64,000 nt of DNA. It comes from Collinsella sp. Lineage in GTDB: Bacteria > Actinomycetota > Coriobacteriia > Coriobacteriales > Coriobacteriaceae. A program made the translations under genes and the position numbers. Where the stretch lies: contig DXLP01000005.1 in NCBI GenBank assembly GCA_019414645.1, forward strand, positions 16,819-80,818. Reading direction: 5' to 3'. Every line of letters starts with the position of its first letter. Position 1 is the first letter of the stretch. This document shows, piece by piece, positions 24,171 through 32,406 of this stretch. The notes beneath the pieces were generated by a model that worked only from the letters and a program-made list of their open reading frames with translations, was not told where the DNA came from and did not search any database.

Positions 24171-27100
24171 TCACGCTTCGCCCCAGAATCTATGGTTGTT
24201 GCGCAGGAGCTGTGCGGTTTTGCCCTCGGCGGCTGCAATGTTCGCCTCGTTAGCCTGCCAGGTCCAGTTGCCCGTGGCCACGCCCGGAACGTTCATGCGC
24301 GCGTCGTCGCCAAGCCCCAGGACATCCTGCAGCGGCATCATCACCAGGGGAGCGTCGCTTGCCAGCGCGTCGCTCATCAGCTTGGCCGCCACCTCAACAC
24401 CGCTCGGTTCATCGCCGCCCGCAAAGGAACGCGTACACCAGCCGGCCAGCGTCGACGTATCGTGCGTTGAGGTGTACAGGATCTTTCCTGGCGTGGGGTG
24501 CACGCCGCAACGGACGTCGTAATCGCTAAACTCCAGCACGTCCATGCCGGGGAAACCGCAGGTCGAAGCCATGGCGCGAACACCGGGCGTCAAATAGCCC
24601 AGGTCCTCGGCGATAAAGTTGAGCGGACCCAGCTCGTCGTAGGCAGTCTGGAACAGGTCTTTGCCCGGTCCCGCCAGCCAGCGACCGTCGGCGCAGGCCT
24701 TGCCGGCGGGGATGCTAAAGTAGCTGTGGAACCCCAGAAAGTGATCCAGACGCACGCGGTCGTAGAGCGAGAACGCGCGGCGCAGGCGATCCATCCACCA
24801 GCTATAGCCGTTCTGCTTCATGTGGTCCCAGCGGAACGTCGGGTTGCCCCATACCTGACCCTCGGGCGCAAAGTTGTCGGGCGGCGCGCCGGAAATCTCG
24901 ATTGCTTTGCCGGTATCGGACAGCCAGAAGTTCTCGGGTTCGCTCCACGCGTCTGCCGAATCGTCGGACACGTACATAGGAATGTCGCCGATAACCTCGA
25001 TACCCTTCTTGTGCGCGTAGTTCATGAGCTCGCACCAGGCCAGGTCAAAGCGGTACTGCATGTACGCCTGAAGCTCGGCCTCGTTGTGGAAGCGCTTGTC
25101 GTCGATTAGATGCTCGTTGTAGCGAGCGACATCTGCCGGCCAATTGTGGCGCGACTCGCCCTCAAAGTACTTTTTGACGGCCATATAGACGCAGTATTTC
25201 TCGAGCCAATCGGCATTGCGATGTTTAAACGCTGTGTACAGCGGGTCGGCATCCTCGCCGCCGCGGGCCTTCCAGGTCTCAAAGTCGGCGGCCAGCTCCT
25301 CGTGGCTCTCGGGTAGCAGGTCGATATTGCCTGCAAAGGCCGAAGGACCGGCGTATGGGGAGCGGAAGAAGTCCGTGGGGTTGACGGGGAGAACCTGCCA
25401 GTAGCGCATGCCCATGGCGGCCAGATGGTCGATAAAGCGACGCGTGGGCGCACCGATCGTACCGGGCTTGCCGTCGTCGGTCGGCACCGATGTGATATGG
25501 CACACAACACCCGCACCGTGATCGAGCGGCTCCTGCAGGCGCTGCTCGGCATGGTGATAGATGATCGACGAGCCCAGCGGATACAGATCGAGCGTGACCG
25601 TACCGTTATGGATCTCACACTCGTGACCGCTGATCACGTCACTCGCGCATTCGCCGAGCGCCGGGATCGTCACGCGATGCGAATTGCGCAGGCTGCGGTT
25701 GATGATGACGGTCGCGGACTCGCCGTCTTTACCGGTACGGTTGTAGGCCAGCACCTCGTCATTGAGCGCGAAGGCCTTGATCTCACCGTCGATCATAAAC
25801 GGCAGCGCGCGGCGCACGGCCGAGGCATTCTTGACGATCGCAAACGTATCGAAGTCGTGTAGGTTTTCCTTGGTCGGCATGGTGCGGCGGTTGCCCGGAT
25901 CGGTGAGGCCCTCCAGGCCGTACTCATCGCCATAATAGATCGAGGGCACGCCCGGGAACGTCATCTGCATGAGCGTCGCGAGCCAAAAACGGCTCTTGGC
26001 CAGGCCCATCGCGTTCTCGTCCAGACGCCATTTGCTGCGCTCGCACTCGGGCAGCTGCGACTCGTCGGGGCCGCCGCCGAGCACCGAGATAATGCGCGGT
26101 CGGTCGTGGCTCGAAAGCAGATTAAGCGCGCAAGACAGGGCCTCACGCGGATAGTTCTCGCGTAGGGTCTCGATATCCTCGGCTGCCTGGTAGGCGTTTT
26201 TGTAGCCCATCAAAAAGCCGATGACCATGTCGCGGAAGGGGTAATCCATGGCCGAGTCGAGCTCGGAGCCTTGCAGATAGCGACGCAGATGGCCGTAGCT
26301 GATCTTGTTGGAGGCGTCTTCCCATACCTCGCCGAGCAGCAGCGCGTCGGGCTTCTCGGCGAGCACGGCCTTCTTGATCTCGGTCAGGAAATCGTCCGAA
26401 AGCTCGTCGGCCACGTCTAGGCGCCAGCCATGAGCGCCGGCACGTAGCCATTTTCGGATCACGCCATCCTTGCCCAGGAGCCGCTCGCGTACCAGTTCGG
26501 AGCTCTCATTGATGGCGGGCATATTGCCCACGCCCCACCAGCAGTCGTACGAGCCGTCCTCGTGGAAATAAAACGCATCACGCCACGGTGAATCCTCGCT
26601 CTGCCACGCGCCCACGCCGGGGTAGTTGCCGTAGCGGTTGAAGTAGATCGAATCGTCGCCCGTGTGGTTGAACACACCGTCCAGAATGATGGAAATGCCT
26701 AGCTTCTCGGCCGCCTCGCACAGCTCGGTAAAGTCCTGCTCGGTGCCCAGAATCGGATCGATCTTGGTGTAATCGGCGGTGTCGTAGCGGTGGTTACTCG
26801 CGGCTTCAAAAATGGGGTTGAGGTAGATGGCCGTAAAGCCCAGCTCGGCGATGCGGGGCAGGTCATTCTGGATGCCCTTGAGCGAGCCGCCGTAAAAGTC
26901 CCAGGTCTTGATGGATCCGTCTTCGGCGCGCTCGTACACAGGCGGCTCGTTCCAGTCCTCGACCATGCGGCGCTGAATGCCCTTACGCGGTTTTTCGACC
27001 TCGGCCAGCGTGCGCTCGCGCCAGTGCTCGTCGCGGGCATAGCGATCGGGGAAGATCTGGTAGACCATACCGCGCTCGTACCAGGTGGGACGGTTCTCAC

Positions 27101-27467
27101 GGTGTTTGTAGACGGTGACCTGGAATGACGGCACCTCAGCGTAGTCGTAGGTTACGCCTTCGCCGCCGGTGCGGCTCTGTGGTGCGCCCAGACGAACCTC
27201 GGGCTGGCCCTCAATATTGCAGATAAAGCTGTACCAAATAAGACAGGGCTCGGTGCACTCAAGCTCTGCGGTAAATATGCCGTCGCCCTCGTGCGTCATG
27301 GGATATCGAGATTCACCGATCTCATCGACCCAGGTGCGCAGCGTAAGCGTTGCCTGCGCGGGATCGGCGTCCTCCAGAATCACGGAGAGCGAAAGGGTTG
27401 TTCCTGTGGTCACAGCGCCAAACGGAGTGCGAAACTGCGGCAGACGGCTGTTGTGTATCAATCTCAT
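24171..27467 (-). CDS. GH13 alpha-glucosidase/pullulanase-like domain fused to GH77 4-alpha-glucanotransferase
   Basis: A 1098-residue two-enzyme fusion for alpha-glucan breakdown. Residues 1-120 are a beta-rich N-domain like those of neopullulanases. Residues about 130-630 are a GH13 barrel with nucleophile Asp in GWRLDVADE, acid Glu in LLLGEVWED and third Asp in LSSHDRPR. From about residue 650 a GH77 (MalQ) domain follows, with nucleophile Asp in RLDHFLGF, acid/base Glu in IAEDLGYL and STHDTSTLAGW. It can be expected to hydrolyse and disproportionate malto-oligosaccharides. Last gene of the glg operon, 218 nt after glgA and past a terminator-like hairpin, so perhaps independently expressed. 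No signal peptide, hence intracellular. Confidence 0.9.
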   Translation of the reverse strand: MRLIHNSRLPQFRTPFGAVTTGTTLSLSVILEDADPAQATLTLRTWVDEIGESRYPMTHEGDGIFTAELECTEPCLIWYSFICNIEGQPEVRLGAPQSRTGGEGVTYDYAEVPSFQVTVYKHRENRPTWYERGMVYQIFPDRYARDEHWRERTLAEVEKPRKGIQRRMVEDWNEPPVYERAEDGSIKTWDFYGGSLKGIQNDLPRIAELGFTAIYLNPIFEAASNHRYDTADYTKIDPILGTEQDFTELCEAAEKLGISIILDGVFNHTGDDSIYFNRYGNYPGVGAWQSEDSPWRDAFYFHEDGSYDCWWGVGNMPAINESSELVRERLLGKDGVIRKWLRAGAHGWRLDVADELSDDFLTEIKKAVLAEKPDALLLGEVWEDASNKISYGHLRRYLQGSELDSAMDYPFRDMVIGFLMGYKNAYQAAEDIETLRENYPREALSCALNLLSSHDRPRIISVLGGGPDESQLPECERSKWRLDENAMGLAKSRFWLATLMQMTFPGVPSIYYGDEYGLEGLTDPGNRRTMPTKENLHDFDTFAIVKNASAVRRALPFMIDGEIKAFALNDEVLAYNRTGKDGESATVIINRSLRNSHRVTIPALGECASDVISGHECEIHNGTVTLDLYPLGSSIIYHHAEQRLQEPLDHGAGVVCHITSVPTDDGKPGTIGAPTRRFIDHLAAMGMRYWQVLPVNPTDFFRSPYAGPSAFAGNIDLLPESHEELAADFETWKARGGEDADPLYTAFKHRNADWLEKYCVYMAVKKYFEGESRHNWPADVARYNEHLIDDKRFHNEAELQAYMQYRFDLAWCELMNYAHKKGIEVIGDIPMYVSDDSADAWSEPENFWLSDTGKAIEISGAPPDNFAPEGQVWGNPTFRWDHMKQNGYSWWMDRLRRAFSLYDRVRLDHFLGFHSYFSIPAGKACADGRWLAGPGKDLFQTAYDELGPLNFIAEDLGYLTPGVRAMASTCGFPGMDVLEFSDYDVRCGVHPTPGKILYTSTHDTSTLAGWCTRSFAGGDEPSGVEVAAKLMSDALASDAPLVMMPLQDVLGLGDDARMNVPGVATGNWTWQANEANIAAAEGKTAQLLRNNHRFWGEA

Positions 27468-27621
27468 AGTACGGTCCAGTTCAATAGAATCACGGCCTGC
27501 TGGCCATGGGCTTTACGCACAGGATGTAAGTATATCTGTTGTACACAGGCTGTATAAACAACATCCGTTTACCATCGGCGAACGGTTGTCCTAGAAAATC
27601 GTTTTACCAACTACCTACAGA

Positions 27622-27652
27622 GAAGGGGCGCCCGGTTGGAGCGCCCCTTGCA
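27622..27652 (-). terminator. Terminator after glgA
   Basis: AAGGGGCGC (27623-27631) pairs with GCGCCCCTT (27641-27649), with TTCTC following on the minus strand. It lies just downstream of the glgA stop. Confidence 0.7.
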
Positions 27653-27685
27653 TGGGGTTTGATTAGGTTTTGGATCGTCTTTGGG

Positions 27686-29929
27686 CTAGCGGCGCTTGCG
27701 GGTGGCCGTGGCCTTGCGGACGGACGTCTTCTTGGACGGGGCCTTTTTCTCTGCCGGAGCGGCGGGGGAGACCGGAGTCTCCTTGGCGGGCTCGGGCTTG
27801 GCCGTAGCCTTCGGTGCGGCCTTGACCTTAGCGGCCTTCGGCGCCGGCTTGGCCTTTACCTCGGCCTTGGCCTCTGCCTTGGGGGCAGCAGCTTTGGTCG
27901 TGGTCTTCTTGGCCGTCGTCGTGGCACGCTTGCGCGTGGTGGTCTTGGCGGCCGGCTTGGCTTCGACGGATGCCTCGGCCTTGGTCTCGGCGGGCGTCTC
28001 CTCGACTTTGGCGGCCGGCTTTGCGGCTGCCTTGGTCGTGGCGGCCTTCGTGGTCGTTGACTTCTTTGCCGTGGTCTTCTTGGCGGTCGCAGCCGTCTTC
28101 TTGGCAGTGGTCTTGGCCGGTGCCTTGACGGCGGCCTCGGCCTTTACCTCGGAAACGGCCTCGGCCTCGGCGGCCTTCTTGGCAGCTGCGGTTGTGCGCT
28201 TGCGCGTGGTCGTTGTCTTGGCAGCGGTGGTCTTGCTCGCAGTGGCCTTCTTAGCCGTCGTCTTACGAGTCGTGGTCTTCTTTGCCGCAGGCTTCGCAGC
28301 AGGCTTCACCTCAGGCTCAGGCTCGGGAGTAGCCTCGACCTTCACCTTAGGATCGGTCTTAACGGTCTCAGCTTCAACCGGCTTCTCCTCGGCCTTGGGC
28401 TCCTCTGCGGCCACCGGATCAGGTGCAGCCTCAGGCTCGTCGACAACCGCCGCCGGGCGCTCAATCTCCGGGTGCATAAAGAAGTACAGGTCCAGATATT
28501 TATCGGCCGAGCGCGTCCAGCTAAAGTCCTGGCTCATGGCCTGCGTGACCAGCTGGTTCCAGGCATCGCGGTTGTCCCAGAACAGGCGTGCCGCGCGGAA
28601 CACCGCGTCGCCCATCTCGTCGCCGTTAAAGTTGGTAAACGAGAAGCCCGTGCCCTCGCCGGTAAACTCGTTGTACGGCTGCACGGTGTCCTTCAGGCCA
28701 CCGGTCTCGCGTACGATAGGCAGCGTGCCATAGCGCATGGCGATGATCTGCGACAGGCCGCAGGGCTCAAACTTCGAAGGCATCAGGAACATGTCGGCGG
28801 CAGCATACATGCGCTGCGACAGCGCCGGATCGAACTCGATGCGTGCGGCCATGGTGCCGGGGTACTTGTCCTGGAAGTAGCGTAGACCGTCCTCGTAGTC
28901 GCGGTCGCCGGTGCCCAGCACCGCCACCTGCACGCCGCCGGCCAGAATACGGTCGAGCGCGTACATGACCAGGTCCATGCCCTTCTGGCGCGTCAGACGA
29001 GTGACCATGACCATAAGCGGGCGGTCGTCTCGAACCTCGAGCCCCAGCTCTTCCTGCAGCTTGGCCTTGCACACAGCCTTGCCGGAGCGGTCCTCCACGG
29101 TGTAGTTGGCGGCAATGCGCTTGTCAGTTGCTGGATTAAAGCCCGCAACGTCAATGCCATTCAAAATGCCCTGCAGCGCGTACGAACGCTCGCGCAGCAC
29201 ACCGTCCAGGCCCTCGCCAAATTCGGGCGTCTGGATCTCGTTGGCATAGGTAGGGCTCACCGTGGTGATGGCGTCGGCATAGCGCAGAGCGCCCAGCATG
29301 TAGTTGATGCTGCAGGCGTCGCAACGCAGCTGCGAGGCGGCCGCCGGAATGTGCGCCACACCAAGGATGTCCTCCATCACGGTGTCGCTAAACTGGCCCT
29401 GGAACGCCACGTTGTGGATCGAGAACACGGTCTTGACGCGGTCATACAGCGGCAGGCCCTGGTAGAACTCGCGCAAAAACACGGGCGCCAGCGCCGTCTG
29501 CCAGTCGTTGCAGTGCAGGATGTCGCACTCAAAGCCGGCGGGCAGGTGCTGCAGGCTCTCGGTGATGGCCTTGGAGAAGAACGCAAAGCGCTCGCCGTCG
29601 TCAAAGAAGCCGTACGGATAGTCGCGCGCAAAGTAGCGCTCGTTGTCGATGAACATATAGGTGACGCCGTCGTGCTCGAGCTTCTCGAGTCCGCAGTACT
29701 CATTGCGCCAGCCCAGGCTCACGTAAAAGTCGGAGAAGTGCTCCATCTGCGACTTGTACTCGTCCTTGATGGTGGCGTACTTGGGCACCATCACGATTAC
29801 TTCGGCGCCGGCGCGCACAAGCGCCGCAGGCAGCGAGCCCGCCACGTCGCCCAGGCCACCGGTCTTCACAAACGGTGCGCACTCGGCCGAGGCAAACACG
29901 ATCTGCATCTTTTTGCTGGAATCAGCCAT
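27686..29929 (-). CDS. glgA: Glycogen synthase with long histone-H1-like C-terminal tail
   Basis: GT5 ADP-glucose glycogen synthase of 747 residues. The first 485 or so are a complete GlgA: ADP-glucose-binding KTGGLGDV near the start, HCNDWQTAL, the ILNGIDV block and the catalytic KFEPCGLSQ. The usual length is about 480. The remaining 262 residues (DNA 27686-28474) begin with an acidic Pro/Glu linker, then become Lys/Ala/Thr repeats (AAKKTTTRKTTAKK type) with 53 lysines and an Arg-rich end. The tail is in frame with a normal stop, so it is not an artefact of a shifted frame. The ATG at 29929 follows GGGAGA; the in-frame start at 29971 lies inside a hairpin. Confidence 0.93.
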   Translation of the reverse strand: MADSSKKMQIVFASAECAPFVKTGGLGDVAGSLPAALVRAGAEVIVMVPKYATIKDEYKSQMEHFSDFYVSLGWRNEYCGLEKLEHDGVTYMFIDNERYFARDYPYGFFDDGERFAFFSKAITESLQHLPAGFECDILHCNDWQTALAPVFLREFYQGLPLYDRVKTVFSIHNVAFQGQFSDTVMEDILGVAHIPAAASQLRCDACSINYMLGALRYADAITTVSPTYANEIQTPEFGEGLDGVLRERSYALQGILNGIDVAGFNPATDKRIAANYTVEDRSGKAVCKAKLQEELGLEVRDDRPLMVMVTRLTRQKGMDLVMYALDRILAGGVQVAVLGTGDRDYEDGLRYFQDKYPGTMAARIEFDPALSQRMYAAADMFLMPSKFEPCGLSQIIAMRYGTLPIVRETGGLKDTVQPYNEFTGEGTGFSFTNFNGDEMGDAVFRAARLFWDNRDAWNQLVTQAMSQDFSWTRSADKYLDLYFFMHPEIERPAAVVDEPEAAPDPVAAEEPKAEEKPVEAETVKTDPKVKVEATPEPEPEVKPAAKPAAKKTTTRKTTAKKATASKTTAAKTTTTRKRTTAAAKKAAEAEAVSEVKAEAAVKAPAKTTAKKTAATAKKTTAKKSTTTKAATTKAAAKPAAKVEETPAETKAEASVEAKPAAKTTTRKRATTTAKKTTTKAAAPKAEAKAEVKAKPAPKAAKVKAAPKATAKPEPAKETPVSPAAPAEKKAPSKKTSVRKATATRKRR

Positions 29930-29951
29930 ATTGTCTCCCTGTTGCAATTCG

Positions 29952-29987
29952 AGAATAGCCGCCTGGCGCAAACCGGGCGGCTATTCT
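29952..29987 (-). terminator. Hairpin between glgD and glgA
   Basis: AGAATAGCCGCC pairs with GGCGGCTATTCT around 12 nt, within the 89-nt glgD-glgA gap. There is no strong T run after it, so an attenuator or mRNA-processing/stability element is as likely as a full terminator. Confidence 0.5.
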
Positions 29988-30018
29988 ACGTGTTACGAGC
30001 GATGTTGCGGTGCCAAAG

Positions 30019-31146
30019 CTAGCTCGCGTTGGTGATATCAGAAGTTAACGGGGCCTTTCCCAGCACCAGGATGTTCTCGGGCGTGCCGCGAAGCTCGGTG
30101 TTGGTGGGAACCACGTTGTTCTTGTCCAGGATTGCATTCTCAACGCGGGCGCCGCTCTTGATGACGCAGCTCTGGTTGATGATCGAATTGGTCACCGAGG
30201 CGCCTTCCTCAACCACAACGCCGCGCGACAGGATCGAGTTGCGCACGGTGCCCTTGATGATGCAGCCGGCCGAGATGATCGAGTTGCAGGCGTGGCTGCC
30301 GGTCGCATAGCGCGAAGGCGGCACGTCGTGGGCCTTGGTCAGGATCGGGCGCTCGGGGTCAAAGAGCTGGTCGGCCACGGTCTGGTCGAGCAGGTCCATG
30401 CTGCGGCGATACAGCGACTTCTCGCTAAACACGCCCACGACCTCGCCCTTGTACTCGTAGCTGCACACGTCGATGTTACCAAAGTCGCCCTGGAGTGCCT
30501 CGAGCAGGTCCAGATAGTCGGCGGCCTGGTAGTGGTCGATGATCTCGAGCAGCGTCTCGCGGTTGACGATGCAGCAGTCCATCGAGGCGTTGTCGCCGTA
30601 CACGACGCCGGCGCTCACGCCCGTCAGGCGTCCGTTCTCGTTGATCTGCAGCTTGGTCTCGTCATCGACGTTGCGCGTGGCCTTGCAGTACACCACGGTC
30701 ATCTGGGCGCCAGAGCTCTCGTGCGCGTCAATGATGGTGTTGAGGTCCATGTTAAAGATGATGTTGGTGCCCATCATCACGACATAGGGCTTGTCCGAGC
30801 GCTGGAACAGCGTCTTGTTGGAGATAATGTCGCGCAGCAAGAAGCGCATGCCGCCCTTGGTGGTGCCATACGCGTTGCCGGGCACCATGAACAGGCCGCC
30901 CTTCTTGCGGTCCAGGCCCCAGTCCTTGCCCGAGCCCACGTGGTCGATCAGCGAGCGGTAGTTGCCCGGCATGACAACGCCGACGGTTTTAATGCCGGCA
31001 TTCATCATGTTGGACAGCGGGAAGTCGATCAGGCGGTAGCGGCCCAAAAACGGAACGGACGCGATGGGGCGGTCCTTGAGCAGCACGCTGCCGTAGGTCG
31101 AAGAGTAGTTAGCGGTGATATAACCGATGGCCTTGCGATTGATCAT
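30019..31146 (-). CDS. glgD: ADP-glucose pyrophosphorylase-like subunit
   Basis: Nucleotidyltransferase-fold protein of 375 residues with a C-terminal left-handed beta-helix. It has the GlgD-type N-terminus (AIGYITANYSSTYGSVLLKDRP), without the GGxGxRLxPLT substrate loop of GlgC. In Bacillus-type operons GlgD partners GlgC and raises its activity. The ATG at 31146 is taken because it starts 4 nt after the glgC stop with a GGGAAGGGGG site before it; the in-frame start at 31185 would overlap glgC. Likely a regulatory partner, not a catalyst. Confidence 0.92.
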   Translation of the reverse strand: MINRKAIGYITANYSSTYGSVLLKDRPIASVPFLGRYRLIDFPLSNMMNAGIKTVGVVMPGNYRSLIDHVGSGKDWGLDRKKGGLFMVPGNAYGTTKGGMRFLLRDIISNKTLFQRSDKPYVVMMGTNIIFNMDLNTIIDAHESSGAQMTVVYCKATRNVDDETKLQINENGRLTGVSAGVVYGDNASMDCCIVNRETLLEIIDHYQAADYLDLLEALQGDFGNIDVCSYEYKGEVVGVFSEKSLYRRSMDLLDQTVADQLFDPERPILTKAHDVPPSRYATGSHACNSIISAGCIIKGTVRNSILSRGVVVEEGASVTNSIINQSCVIKSGARVENAILDKNNVVPTNTELRGTPENILVLGKAPLTSDITNAS

Positions 31147-31150
31147 CGGA

Positions 31151-32299
31151 TCATTCCCCCTTCCCGATAACGACGTCATTTCCAACGACGGCCGTATCCT
31201 TGGTGGTATCGACAGAGCCGAGCTTCACGCCCTCTTCGACCGTGGAGTTCTCGCCCAAAATAGCGCGGCAGATGTGCGCGCCGCTCTTAACGTGCGCACC
31301 CGGCAGCAGCACGGAGTCCTCGACCACGGCGCGCTCCTCGATGATGACATCGGTCGAAAGGATCGAGTGGCGAGCGGTACCGTAGATCTTGCAGCCGTTG
31401 GAGACCAGGCAGTCGTCCAGGCGACCATCCGGGCCAATGTAGTGCGGCGGACGCGTGGTGATGTTGGACATGATGGGGAAGTGCTTGTCAAACAGATCGA
31501 ACTCGGGGTTGTTGCCCAGCAGGTCCATCGAGGTCTCGTGGAAGCTGGCGATGGTGCCGACGTCCTTCCAAAAGCCGTGGAACTCGTAGCTGTACAGGCG
31601 CTTGCCCTCGCCGAGCAGCTTGGGGATGATGTCCTTGCCAAAGTCGTGGCTCGAGCGCTGGTCCAGAGCGTCCTCCTCGAGCGCCTCGATCAGCACGTCG
31701 GCCGAGAAGATGTAGATGCCCATGGACGCGAGGTTCGAATCGGGCTTATCGGGCTTCTCGGTGAACTTGGTGATGCGGCCGTCCTCGGGGTCGGTGGTCA
31801 AGATGCCAAAGCGGCTGGCCTCCTCCCACGGCACAGGCATAACGCTCACCGTGAGGTCGGCGTTGTTCTCAATGTGCGTCTTGAGCATCTTGCGGTAGTC
31901 CATGCGATACAGGTGATCGCCCGAAAGAATAAGGACGTACTTGGGGTCGTTGGCCTTGATGTAGTCCAGGTTCTGCGTAATGGCGTCTGCCGTGCCCGCA
32001 TACCAGGCGCCGCCGGTCTGCGTCTCATACGGCGGCAGGATCGACACGCCGCCGTCACGGCTGTCCAGATCCCACGCCTCGCCGGAGCCCACGTAGGCAT
32101 GCAGCAGATAGGGGCGATACTGCGTCAGAACGCCCACCGTGTCGATGCCCGAGTTGGAGCAGTTGGAGAGCGAGAAGTCGATAATGCGGAACTTGCCACC
32201 AAAGCTAACCGCCGGCTTGGCGATTTTTTGGGTGAGTGCCCCCAATCGGCTGCCCTGTCCTCCTGCGAGGAGCATCGCGATGCATTCTTTCTTACTCAT
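31151..32299 (-). CDS. glgC: Glucose-1-phosphate adenylyltransferase
   Basis: Makes ADP-glucose from glucose-1-phosphate and ATP, the committing step of glycogen synthesis. The 382 residues include the N-terminal [15 protein letters not shown] loop, [20 protein letters not shown] and [12 protein letters not shown], plus a C-terminal hexapeptide beta-helix. Third gene of the glg operon, followed at 4 nt by glgD. A small GACGGGCG/CGCCCGTC hairpin (32341-32369) lies upstream in the gap from glgP. Confidence 0.95.
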   Translation of the reverse strand: MSKKECIAMLLAGGQGSRLGALTQKIAKPAVSFGGKFRIIDFSLSNCSNSGIDTVGVLTQYRPYLLHAYVGSGEAWDLDSRDGGVSILPPYETQTGGAWYAGTADAITQNLDYIKANDPKYVLILSGDHLYRMDYRKMLKTHIENNADLTVSVMPVPWEEASRFGILTTDPEDGRITKFTEKPDKPDSNLASMGIYIFSADVLIEALEEDALDQRSSHDFGKDIIPKLLGEGKRLYSYEFHGFWKDVGTIASFHETSMDLLGNNPEFDLFDKHFPIMSNITTRPPHYIGPDGRLDDCLVSNGCKIYGTARHSILSTDVIIEERAVVEDSVLLPGAHVKSGAHICRAILGENSTVEEGVKLGSVDTTKDTAVVGNDVVIGKGE

Positions 32300-32406
32300 C
32301 GATTTCTCCTTCTGTCATCGATGTTCCTAAACCCATTAGCGACGGGCGCGGCGCAACGTCACGCCCGTCGAGTAATGCCGTGCTGGCATAGGGGAGCTCG
32401 CGCGCT

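Noticed and set aside
27686..28474. Possibility that the Lys/Ala tail of GlgA is a frameshift artefact
   Set aside because: The tail is in frame with the enzyme, long, compositionally consistent and stops normally, and GlgB has an independent similar tail.
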